Shown: in pieces, positions 53,043 to 60,288 of the stretch | How positions within the stretch are numbered: position 1 is the first letter of the stretch | How the letters are laid out: each line of letters opens with the position of its first letter | Origin: Planctomycetota bacterium | GTDB taxonomy: Bacteria; Planctomycetota; Phycisphaerae; Phycisphaerales; UBA1924 | NCBI GenBank assembly: GCA_963204725.1 | Contig: CAUJHH010000020.1 | Location: 1-64,000 of the forward strand | Length of the DNA stretch: 64,000 nt | Direction: 5' to 3' | Notes under the pieces: model-generated | Told to the model about the DNA's origin: nothing | The model's database searches: none | The model's input: the letters and a program-made list of their open reading frames with translations, nothing else | Made by a program: the position numbers and the translations under genes

Positions 53043-53450
53043 TCAATCCGCGCCCTCCGTCGTGATCGGGTCCGTCGCCCCGTCCGCCGACAGCGCCACC
53101 AGCGTGATCGTCCGGTGCGTCCCGCGCTTCAACGAGACCTCGTGCGCCACCGACTCCACACACGCCGTCGCGCTCAGCCTCGTGCGCGCCCGGTTCGTCG
53201 CCGTCGGCGATGTGTAGAGCTCCAGCACACCAACCTCCCCGGGCCGCGGCGAGCCCAGGTCATCCCCCGCCAATTCCTGCACCACCCTGATCCGCGTCGT
53301 CTGCTCCGGCGCATCGGCGAACGTCGGATGCGGCCCGAGATCCGTGAAGTCGAGCACGCCCCGCGAAGACGCCCTATCAATCGCCACCAGCGAGACGTTC
53401 GCCCAGAGCGACGCACCAAACGTCACAACCCGCGGAGAAAGCAGCAGCAT
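53043..53450 (-). CDS. hypothetical protein of the capsid operon, possible head-tail joining protein
   Basis: A 135-aa protein, MLLLSPRVVTFGASLWANVSLVAIDRASSRGVLDFTDLGPHPTFADAPEQTTRI..., ending ADGATDPITTEGAD. The beta-rich pattern (LELYTSPTATNRARTRLSATACVESVAHEVS) is like small tail-completion or stopper proteins, but this is only by layout. GGAGGAGA lies 6 nt before ATG 53450; the long frame upstream overlaps the previous gene and is not coding. Confidence 0.6.
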   Translation of the reverse strand: MLLLSPRVVTFGASLWANVSLVAIDRASSRGVLDFTDLGPHPTFADAPEQTTRIRVVQELAGDDLGSPRPGEVGVLELYTSPTATNRARTRLSATACVESVAHEVSLKRGTHRTITLVALSADGATDPITTEGAD

Positions 53451-53491
53451 CGAGTCTCCTCCATCGCACTCCGCCCCACGCCCGAACCCGC

Positions 53492-54133
53492 TCACGCCCG
53501 CGACAACTGGATCACACCCGGCCTGCGCACCGCATCCGGAAACCCATCCCCATCCAGGTCGATGAACGCGCCCACCCGCGCCCGCTCCTGTCCATACAAC
53601 ACGCGATACCGCTCCGCCCGCGTCGAAACCCCCGCATCCGACCCCGCGTTGAGCGACGCGCTCATCCACACCAGTTGCAACGCCGCCAGCGCTTCCAGGG
53701 TCGCCAGCGCGCCCGGATTCAGGATGCTCGCGACCCCCGGCTCCCCATCGACCTCGACGTCCGGTTCGATGCCGATCGATCGCATCACCTGCCCGTGCGC
53801 GATCTCCCGCTGCAGCGCGAACACCACCACGTGCAGCGGCCGATTCGTCACCGGCGAGGGCGGTCGCACCTCCGGCTCCCCCCGCGCCCGCACCCGCGAC
53901 ACCGTCAGCGTCGTCGCGCCCGTTCGCTCCACCACCTCGCACACCTGCCCATCCACCACGCAGACATGCCCGGGCGCGATCCCCGCCACATCGAACGCCA
54001 CATCCACCCCCACCGCCGTCAGCGTCGAACCGGCGATCGACACGGTCCCCCGCGTCAGACGCTGGCCCGCGTGCTGCGCCTCGATGAACACCATCGATTC
54101 AATCCTCGCAAGATCCGCATCGGTCGTCAGCAC
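53492..54133 (-). CDS. phage head protein, connector/adaptor-like, of the capsid operon
   Basis: A 213-aa protein. The GTG at 54133 is chosen because AGAGGAGG lies 6 nt upstream; a GTG at 54157 lies inside that site. The product, MLTTDADLARIESMVFIEAQ...GQRLTRGTVSIAGSTLTAVGVDVAFDVAGIAPGHVCVVDGQVCEVVER..., ends VGAFIDLDGDGFPDAVRRPGVIQLSRA with a calcium-loop-like D-x-D-G-D-G. Its place right after the major capsid gene suggests a head-tail adaptor. No family is recognised. Confidence 0.6.
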   Translation of the reverse strand: MLTTDADLARIESMVFIEAQHAGQRLTRGTVSIAGSTLTAVGVDVAFDVAGIAPGHVCVVDGQVCEVVERTGATTLTVSRVRARGEPEVRPPSPVTNRPLHVVVFALQREIAHGQVMRSIGIEPDVEVDGEPGVASILNPGALATLEALAALQLVWMSASLNAGSDAGVSTRAERYRVLYGQERARVGAFIDLDGDGFPDAVRRPGVIQLSRA

Positions 54134-54245
54134 GAGCACCCTCCTCTCCCATCGCACACGCCATCAATCCCCTGAACCACCGCGACCGGCCCGTCTGCCG
54201 GCCGCGGCGTGCGTGCGGGGCTCCCACCCCGCGATGATCCATCAC

Positions 54246-55412
54246 CTACGCCGCCAGACCCGCGATCAACGCGTGCGCGTTCTCGTTGCGGCACTCCAGC
54301 GTGTACTCGCCGAGCACCTGCCCCGTGTGCGCGTCCCCTCGCGCCGCCAGCGCCTTGAAGTGGAACGAGCGGCCCGACAACGCCAGCACCTCGACACGCG
54401 AAGAGTCCAGCAGCAGCACATGGTCCTGCGGCACCCATCGCGACAGAATCACGCGGCAGACCCCGTAGTCCGACTCGTACACGCTCACCATGTCGCGATA
54501 CCGCGTCTCCTCCGGCAGATACGCCCGCGACGCCGTCGCGAACCCGTTGATCCGACGCTTCTGCGCGCCCCCCACCACGATCGTGTCGATCGTCGCCGCC
54601 GACTGCTCCCACACCCGACGCAGCGCCGCGTTGAGCAACTCCTCGTTGAGCACATCACCCGTGCCCCCGCCGGAAGGGAACCCGCTCACGCCGGGGATGA
54701 ACCGGTTGGTCTGCACGATCCGCAGCAACCCGTTCATCGACCGCCGCACCGTGCTCGAGCCCTGCGGATCGCTCGCCGGCGCCACGCCGTTGATCACGCA
54801 GTTCTCCAGATCCCGCAGCAGCTCGCGCGTCCGCTCCTGCTTCTGGAAGTCCATCTCGTCCGCGACGCCGAGCGCCCGCGCCGCCTGCATCGAGCCGGAG
54901 ACCTCCACCGTCGCCGCAAAGATCTGCGCGTAGTTCCGCCTCCGCACGCGGCTGGTAAACCTCGCCCCGCTCGCGTCCGCTCCCTCCAGCGCCGCGTTCC
55001 CGAGAATCGTCAACGCCATGTCGTTCGCGAGCGCAACCGCCGTCGTCCCCCCGTACCCGCGCACCACCGTCAGCACGTTCGTCGCGACCGCCGTCACCAG
55101 CATCACCTCCGTCGACGCCCCGGGACGCACCAGGTCCCCCGCCTGGAACCGCGACCCGTTGTCCACCGTGATCGATGTCGCCGTCGTCGGGCTCGGTGTG
55201 AACGTCGTCTGATTGATCTGGTCCGTGTTGGGCAGCAACGCATCCTCCACCCACTCGTGGATCGTGCTCTGCGCCGAACGCTTGGCATCTCCGAGATGAT
55301 CGAGCAGCGGCGTCTCGAACGGACTCACGATCGACACGATGTCCGCGACATCCTCCGCAAGTTCCGGCAGGTTCGCGCCGGCTCCAAACGTGGGCTTTCC
55401 AGTAAACGGCAT
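54246..55412 (-). CDS. major capsid protein, SU10 type (DUF5309)
   Basis: A 388-aa protein with the family start MPFTGKPTFGAGANLPELAEDVADIVSIVSPFETPLLDHLGDAKRSAQST..., then the E-loop and P-domain parts typical of HK97-fold shells (RRNYAQIFAATVEVSGSMQAARALGVADEMDFQKQ), and an end HTGQVLGEYTLECRNENAHALIAGL. AAGGAG lies 7 nt before ATG 55412. DUF5309/SU10-type proteins form the icosahedral shell in tailed phages. This is the strongest evidence that the operon encodes a virus-like head. Confidence 0.88.
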   Translation of the reverse strand: MPFTGKPTFGAGANLPELAEDVADIVSIVSPFETPLLDHLGDAKRSAQSTIHEWVEDALLPNTDQINQTTFTPSPTTATSITVDNGSRFQAGDLVRPGASTEVMLVTAVATNVLTVVRGYGGTTAVALANDMALTILGNAALEGADASGARFTSRVRRRNYAQIFAATVEVSGSMQAARALGVADEMDFQKQERTRELLRDLENCVINGVAPASDPQGSSTVRRSMNGLLRIVQTNRFIPGVSGFPSGGGTGDVLNEELLNAALRRVWEQSAATIDTIVVGGAQKRRINGFATASRAYLPEETRYRDMVSVYESDYGVCRVILSRWVPQDHVLLLDSSRVEVLALSGRSFHFKALAARGDAHTGQVLGEYTLECRNENAHALIAGLAA

Positions 55413-55433
55413 AGGGACTCCTTGTGCTTGGAA

Positions 55434-55543
55434 ACAGTGACCGAGTAACACAGTGACGCGATACGGCGCGACGAGACCGCGAGGCCATCGGTGACCCAGC
55501 ACGAAGCGAGAGAGCTCCACAACCGCTCTGTCACTCCGTCACT
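55434..55543 (-). repeat. short octamer repeats in the leader of the capsid gene
   Basis: On the plus strand ACAGTGAC, CGAGTAAC and ACAGTGAC follow in 8-bp steps (55434-55457), and CTGTCACT, CCGTCACT at 55528-55543. They share the AGT-AC core with the octamer array at 8573-8676 (GGAGTCAC). They lie in the 144-bp gap before the capsid gene. Confidence 0.45.
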
Positions 55544-55556
55544 GCGCCACCTCTCC

Positions 55557-56132
55557 TCACGCCCCGCGACGCAGCCGCAGGTAACGCAGCAGCTGCGTGC
55601 GGCTGCCGCTCGCCCTCGCCTCCTCCAGCGCATCCTCGAGCGGCTCACGCCCCGGTCCAGCCGGCGCGCCCGCCATCGCCGCGCCCCCCGGTGCCCGCGT
55701 CGGCGCACGAAACAGGTACGGACGCTCCGCTGCCAGCCTCGACACGATCGGCCCGAGCCGCGCCGCAAGATCGACACCCTCTCCGGCGCCCTCGCGCTCC
55801 AGTTCGCGCTCCACCAGCGTCGCGCACAGCTCGCCGTCGATCGGATGGTGCGCATCGATCGCGTCACCGATCAATCGCTCGCGCCGCGCCGCTTCCTCCG
55901 CTTCGGCACGCGCCCGTGTGACGCTCTCGATGTTCCGCTCGTGTGTGGCGCACCGCTCGGTCAGCGCGTCGATCTCCCTCTTCGCCGCCTCGAGCGCGCT
56001 CTCGGCCTCCAGCGCACGCTTCTTCCAGCTGATCTCTTCCACATGCGCCACGCGCCGCTCCACCGACACATCAATCGGACCCGGACCAGGACCCGGACCG
56101 GGACCAGTCCCGGGGTTCGCTTCAGTTGGCAT
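55557..56132 (-). CDS. scaffold-like coiled-coil protein of the capsid operon
   Basis: A 191-aa protein with a Gly-Pro repeat (GTGPGPGPGPGP) after the start, a long charged helix (AHVEEISWKKRALEAESALEAAKREIDALTER...RAEAEEAARRER), a middle domain (IDAHHPIDGELCATLVERELE) and a basic end (SRTQLLRYLRLRRGA). It lies between portal and major capsid genes, where phages carry the scaffold or the fused protease; the helical make-up and basic C-terminus fit a scaffold. AAAGGGAG lies 6 nt before ATG 56132. Assignment rests on place and make-up. Confidence 0.6.
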   Translation of the reverse strand: MPTEANPGTGPGPGPGPGPIDVSVERRVAHVEEISWKKRALEAESALEAAKREIDALTERCATHERNIESVTRARAEAEEAARRERLIGDAIDAHHPIDGELCATLVERELEREGAGEGVDLAARLGPIVSRLAAERPYLFRAPTRAPGGAAMAGAPAGPGREPLEDALEEARASGSRTQLLRYLRLRRGA

Positions 56133-56218
56133 CGACACTCCCTTTCTTGAAATGGCGCAGCGCGCCCCAACCACACACCAACACGACACACAAACCACAG
56201 CCGGATCGCGGACGGGCG

Positions 56219-57736
56219 TCACACGCCGCCGTCGTCGCTCCGTCGCGCCCCCGCCGCCTCCTCCCCCGCGATCTCTCCCAGGGGATCCGGCCAGCGCACC
56301 TCGGTCGAGCGCTCGCTCGCGCCCGTGCGCAGCACGCCCGCGCCGTCGAGCGCTCGCAGAATCAACCCGTTCATCTCCACCATCCCGCGCCCATACGCGA
56401 GCCGCTTCCGCGCCGTCTTGGCCAGCAGCGACATCAACGTGATCCGCAGCGCATTCGCGCTCGACAGATTCCCGATCCGCGCCCGCACCACGCCCCCCGC
56501 CAAGGGCGGCACCGCCGACGCCTTGTCCATCGCCTCGCGCACCTCACCGATGTGCGCATCCTCCGACGGGCTCGACGCGTCCCCACCGAACGCCTTCACC
56601 TCCGCGTCAGGGTTGTCCGTCGACCACACCTGACCCGGACCCACCGGCATCCGATCGAACCCCTCGATCCCCTTGGCCAGGTACATGTTGAACGACTGCA
56701 TCGTCACGCGGCACGCGCGATCCGACAGTCGCGTGTTCAACTCATCCTGCAGCGGGATCAGCGGCTCAACCTCCGACAACCCGCCGTACCGGAACGGCTG
56801 CGACATGTTCTGCACATGCACCACCGGCACCACGTCCGCCAGCAGCGCGCCGGACTCATCGAGCGTCACCCGCCCCTCCCGCGTCACCGTCCGCCGACCC
56901 GGCGTCAACGCCTCCAGCGTCGTGACCCGCCGCCGCGCCGCCCCACGCGAACCCGACAGCGCACCCGCCCGCTCGATCGCGTTCTCCTCGTGCTCCACGT
57001 GGATCAGGTACCCATCGAGCGTGCGATAGTCCGCCGGTGACATCACGGGGATGCCGCGCGTCGGCTCGATGATCTCGACCCGGATCGCCCGCGCGATCCG
57101 GTCCACATCCCCGCCCCCGTCGCTCCCCTGCGCCGCGTCCCGCAGCGCATCCTCATCGATCCGCAGCACAAGATCGACATGCCCATAGACGTGCCCGAGC
57201 AGCGCAAGGTCCTGCACGAGCGTGATCCCGCCCGACGCCTCCCAGATCGCGCCGAGCACGCGCTCGATCCGCTCGCGCACCCCCGCCTCGCTCGCGCCGC
57301 TCACGATCGAGACCGCGCGCCCCGCCATGAAGTCCACCATCAGGTGGACACGCCACGCGATGTCGTTCTCGATCACAACCTCGCGCCGCGACCGGGCCCT
57401 GTCATCGCTGTGCACCGATCCCGCGCCGACAATCCGTCCCGGCAGACCCATCTCCTGCGCCAGCGAGTACCACCGTCCGGCCCGGGCCGCCCCGCCGCAT
57501 CCCATCGCGCCACCGGCCGTCGGAGCCCCGGCCAGCGCGTTGCGGTAATACGCCCACAGCCGCTCGAGGCGCGGCGTCGTCACCGATCGATGCTCCTCGA
57601 TCAGGTATCGCACAAACGCCTCGTCCAGGCCGCCAAACGCACCACCGCCGCGACCCTCCGATCCCCGCTCGCTCCGCGAACCGCCTGACGCTCCCCCCGA
57701 GCGGGCGAACGCGGCAACGTGTGTCGGATTGGGCAT
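56219..57736 (-). CDS. phage portal protein
   Basis: A 505-aa protein of portal length and layout. The middle part resembles SPP1 gp6-like/DUF935-type portals: VHLMVDFMAGRAVSIVSGAS near 115-135, VQDLALLGHVYGHVDLVLRIDED near 185-210, VHVQNMSQPFRYGGLSEVEPLIPLQDELNTRLSDRACR near 315-355, then GQVWSTDN and VVRARIGNLSSANALRITLMSLLAKTARKR. In phages the dodecamer forms the DNA gate to which terminase docks, so it should work with terL at 16275-17780. It is the first gene of the capsid operon; GGAG lies 8 nt before the ATG. Confidence 0.82.
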   Translation of the reverse strand: MPNPTHVAAFARSGGASGGSRSERGSEGRGGGAFGGLDEAFVRYLIEEHRSVTTPRLERLWAYYRNALAGAPTAGGAMGCGGAARAGRWYSLAQEMGLPGRIVGAGSVHSDDRARSRREVVIENDIAWRVHLMVDFMAGRAVSIVSGASEAGVRERIERVLGAIWEASGGITLVQDLALLGHVYGHVDLVLRIDEDALRDAAQGSDGGGDVDRIARAIRVEIIEPTRGIPVMSPADYRTLDGYLIHVEHEENAIERAGALSGSRGAARRRVTTLEALTPGRRTVTREGRVTLDESGALLADVVPVVHVQNMSQPFRYGGLSEVEPLIPLQDELNTRLSDRACRVTMQSFNMYLAKGIEGFDRMPVGPGQVWSTDNPDAEVKAFGGDASSPSEDAHIGEVREAMDKASAVPPLAGGVVRARIGNLSSANALRITLMSLLAKTARKRLAYGRGMVEMNGLILRALDGAGVLRTGASERSTEVRWPDPLGEIAGEEAAGARRSDDGGV

Positions 57737-57880
57737 GGCCGGGGCTCCGTCTTGCGCGCCGCGCACCGCCGCGACGCGTCAGGTGATCGTGAAAGAGGGG
57801 AGCGGGCGGGTGCCGCAGGTCTCACGGGGCTCCCACACAAACCCGCTCGCCCTCACCCACCCCGCCCGACCGTCCCGGGC

Positions 57881-58029
57881 GCGCGCGCAAACCAACCCAC
57901 TCGCCCACGCCCCCGCGCGCAAGCCTTTGGAATCACGACGCACAAAAAACTCAGAAAGCCCAAGCCGCCCCACTCGGAAGCGGCCCACCCTGCGCGCGCA
58001 ATCCCGCCCACTGACAGACAGCTGTCAGT
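57881..58029 (-). promoter_or_regulatory. regulatory signature B upstream of the capsid operon
   Basis: Read towards the portal gene: ACTGACAGCTGTCTGTCAGT (58029-58010, plus one G) differs from signature A only at two central bases. It is followed by TTGCGCGCGCA (58001-57991), CCGAGTGGGGCGG (57977-57965, identical to A) and GGTTTGCGCGCGC (57893-57881, identical to part of A). The palindrome lies 280 bp before the portal start and 85 bp before the divergent DUF5131 gene, so it may control both sides. Confidence 0.75.
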
Positions 58030-58113
58030 CAGAACCGCACCAAGCCGGGATTCACGCGAACCAATCTCGATACCCGATCGAATACCTGATATCGTGACGC
58101 ATGGAGGTGCCGC

Positions 58114-59001
58114 ATGGCTCAGGGATCGCGGATTGAGTGGACCGAGGCGACTTGGAATCCCGTCGCGGGCTGCACGCCCGTATCGCCGGGCTGCCTGAAC
58201 TGCTATGCCGCCCGGATGGCTCTCCGGCTTGAGCACATGCCGGGGAGCACCGGCAAGAAGTACAAGGGCACGGCGAAAAGAGCGCGCGACGGCCGCCCGG
58301 TTTTCTCTGGCAACATCACGCTGGACGAGTCCGCGCTCGACCTGCCACGTTCATGGCGTCTGGGTCGCATCATCTTCGTCAACTCGATGAGCGACCTGTT
58401 CCACGATGCGGTGCCGTTGGAATACATACAGCGTGTGTTCACAGTGATGCGGGATTGTCCTCAGCACACGTTCCAGGTGTTGACCAAGCGTCCGAACCGC
58501 GCGCTGGACTTTGCCTCTGATCTGCCGTGGCCGAAGAACGTGTGGTTGGGAACCAGTGTCGAGAGTGACAAGTACTTCGATCGCATCCGTGTTCTCAAGC
58601 AGATTCCCGCCAAGGTCCGGTTCCTCTCGTGCGAGCCGCTCCTAGGTCCGCTCAAGAGGATGCCGCTAGCGGGTATGCACTGGGTCATCGTCGGCGGCGA
58701 GTCCGGCCCCGGCGCGAGGCCGATGGAAGCCGAGTGGGTCCACGATATCAAAGATCAGTGTGAAGCCCGCAGCGTTCCATTCTTCTTCAAGCAATGGGGT
58801 GGGGTGCGGAAGAAGAAGAGAGGAAGGCGACTCATGGGCCGGACATACTCCCATTTGCCAAGGACTTCCGATGGAAGTTATTCTGCCCTAACCAGTGTGC
58901 GCGAGTTGCGACCGCGTGGTCGGGGAAGGAACTGCGTCAATGAGCAAATCCGTAACGCCAAAACAGGTCATCGCGACCCTGAAAGCAGGCATTCGCCATG
59001 A
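58114..59001 (+). CDS. phage Gp37/Gp68-family protein (DUF5131), radical-SAM-like Cys motif
   Basis: A 295-aa protein: SRIEWTEATWNPVAGCTPVSPGCLNCYA carries the C-x6-C-x-x-C motif of the DUF5131 family, followed by IIFVNSMSDLFHDAVPLEYI, TFQVLTKRPNRA, NVWLGTSVES, VRFLSCEPLLGPL, WVIVGGESGPGARPM and FFFKQWGG. Such proteins are predicted iron-sulfur, radical-SAM-like enzymes, often paired with three-Cys-motif partner proteins in phages and islands; the reaction is unknown. The end after MGRTYSHLPR is atypical and overlaps the next gene by about 60 bp, so the true end may be earlier. GGAGG lies 6 nt before the ATG. Confidence 0.85.
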   Translation: MAQGSRIEWTEATWNPVAGCTPVSPGCLNCYAARMALRLEHMPGSTGKKYKGTAKRARDGRPVFSGNITLDESALDLPRSWRLGRIIFVNSMSDLFHDAVPLEYIQRVFTVMRDCPQHTFQVLTKRPNRALDFASDLPWPKNVWLGTSVESDKYFDRIRVLKQIPAKVRFLSCEPLLGPLKRMPLAGMHWVIVGGESGPGARPMEAEWVHDIKDQCEARSVPFFFKQWGGVRKKKRGRRLMGRTYSHLPRTSDGSYSALTSVRELRPRGRGRNCVNEQIRNAKTGHRDPESRHSP

Positions 59002-59332
59002 CCTGGTCATTCTGGCCATTCCAAGCCATGACCGAAAGAACAAGAAGATTAGTGATCAGGATCAGTGGGCGGATGAGGCTCTCCGGCTCTTCTCGACTCT
59101 TTACGGGGGAGCAACCGCTTTCGAGACCTTTGCGGGGGTCTATAAGTCCAGTGAAGATGAAGACTTATGGGACGAGCCTATACTGATTGAGTCATATGCA
59201 GAACGTGAACGCGTTGAGAGCGAGTCGAATCTGAAAGAACTGCTCGACTTTGCCAGACGTATGCGGAAGGGCACAGATCAAGAGAGCATTCTTCTTGTGC
59301 TGAACGAGTATCGATGGTTCATTGGCGCATGA
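58940..59332 (+). CDS. hypothetical protein of the DUF5131 module
   Basis: A 130-aa protein, MSKSVTPKQVIATLKAGIRHDLVILAIPSHDRKNKKISDQDQWADEALRLFSTLYGGATAFETFAG... It ends LLDFARRMRKGTDQESILLVLNEYRWFIGA. No family is recognised; the layout is a small alpha/beta protein. GGAAGGA lies 9 nt before ATG 58940. Base use is less GC-rich than in neighbouring genes. It overlaps the DUF5131 tail and its stop overlaps the next ATG, so all three genes are coupled. Confidence 0.7.
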   Translation: MSKSVTPKQVIATLKAGIRHDLVILAIPSHDRKNKKISDQDQWADEALRLFSTLYGGATAFETFAGVYKSSEDEDLWDEPILIESYAERERVESESNLKELLDFARRMRKGTDQESILLVLNEYRWFIGA

Positions 59333-60288
59333 TCAACAAACCTCTAAATCCCTACGCGATAAGCCAAGTACTCGGTGGCTGTTTCGTGCCTGGAGCACGG
59401 GGGCGATTTGGCTCGTTTGGTCTCTTGCAGACCACGGCAGATATCGTGGCGTCTCGACCGGAAGTCGTGCCTGCTGTCCACTTCTCAGACAAAGATGACG
59501 CCATCATCCGCAAAGTGTTTGAGGAGATGCGAGAAGGCATGGCCGTCGATCGATTCTTGGCGGACCCCAGCCTTGCTCGTCGTTTCGTTTCCACGTGCCA
59601 GAAGCTTGGACTGAGGGTTTCGCCCCCCGCGATCAATCGTCGACTACTACGGATGCGCAAAGCGGCGGGCGGCGGGCCATTTAGGAAGGCGATTCGTCAG
59701 CCAGCCAAGAGAGGGCTCTTCGATCTATACGGAATGGGTGTCGAAGCCGGCATGGTCAAGGTATCCGCGCGTCACGGCGCCTCTGTCGATGACATCCTCG
59801 CGGATCTCGAGATTGGCGAACAGTTTGAGAAGATTGCCAAGACCGTGTCCCCCGGGGGATCCGCCATCGACTACCGACTCTGCGCGCTTCAAGTACGTAA
59901 GCATCGACACCTCTCCAAGAGCGATCGCAGTCTCTACGAGGACATTGATGCTGGCAAGATCATCTCTGGGCTTGAAACAGCTGGCTCGGTTGAGGAGCTG
60001 AATCCTGAGAGCGTTCCGGACGATGAGGGAATACTCTTGCTTCGTGAGCCAGAACGGCCCTTGTATGTGGCGAGCTTCGGCGATCTGCAGGAAGCAGTCG
60101 AACGGCACGCCAACACAGCGATTCTCAACGGACTCGCCAGCGATAACGGATTTTGGCGACCCGATCCGAGGCAAGTCTTTGTTCAGTATGTAACTGCCGA
60201 TGACCTTGATGCACCGCCACACGTGTGTGCGCTCAAGCTCATAAGTGAGCTGCGTCCCACATTCAACTGGCGCGTGAAAGCGGCCTGA
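59329..60288 (+). CDS. hypothetical protein of the DUF5131 module
   Basis: A 319-aa protein starting MINKPLNPYAISQVLGGCFVPGARG. The first part resembles nothing known to me; segments MREGMAVDRFLADPSLARRFVSTCQKLGLRVSPPAINRRLLRMRK and DYRLCALQVRKHRHLSKSDRSLYEDI suggest an alpha-helical, possibly DNA-binding region. It is the last gene of the coupled trio and its stop directly abuts the stop of nuoG on the other strand with no gap. Lower GC and lack of planctomycete features suggest acquired DNA. Confidence 0.7.
   Translation: MINKPLNPYAISQVLGGCFVPGARGRFGSFGLLQTTADIVASRPEVVPAVHFSDKDDAIIRKVFEEMREGMAVDRFLADPSLARRFVSTCQKLGLRVSPPAINRRLLRMRKAAGGGPFRKAIRQPAKRGLFDLYGMGVEAGMVKVSARHGASVDDILADLEIGEQFEKIAKTVSPGGSAIDYRLCALQVRKHRHLSKSDRSLYEDIDAGKIISGLETAGSVEELNPESVPDDEGILLLREPERPLYVASFGDLQEAVERHANTAILNGLASDNGFWRPDPRQVFVQYVTADDLDAPPHVCALKLISELRPTFNWRVKAA

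Noticed and set aside
53451-53942. N-terminal extension of the gene at 53043-53450
   Set aside because: The extra 164 codons are Gly/Ala/Arg shadow sequence overlapping the neighbouring connector-like gene; ATG 53450 has a strong GGAGGAGA site.
58114-59001. Tail fibre or structural phage gene because of the name Gp37/Gp68
   Set aside because: The Cys motif and the VNSMSDLFH, LTKRP and CEPLLGP motifs mark a DUF5131 enzyme family; the name comes from phage gene numbering and does not mean T4 gp37 tail fibre.
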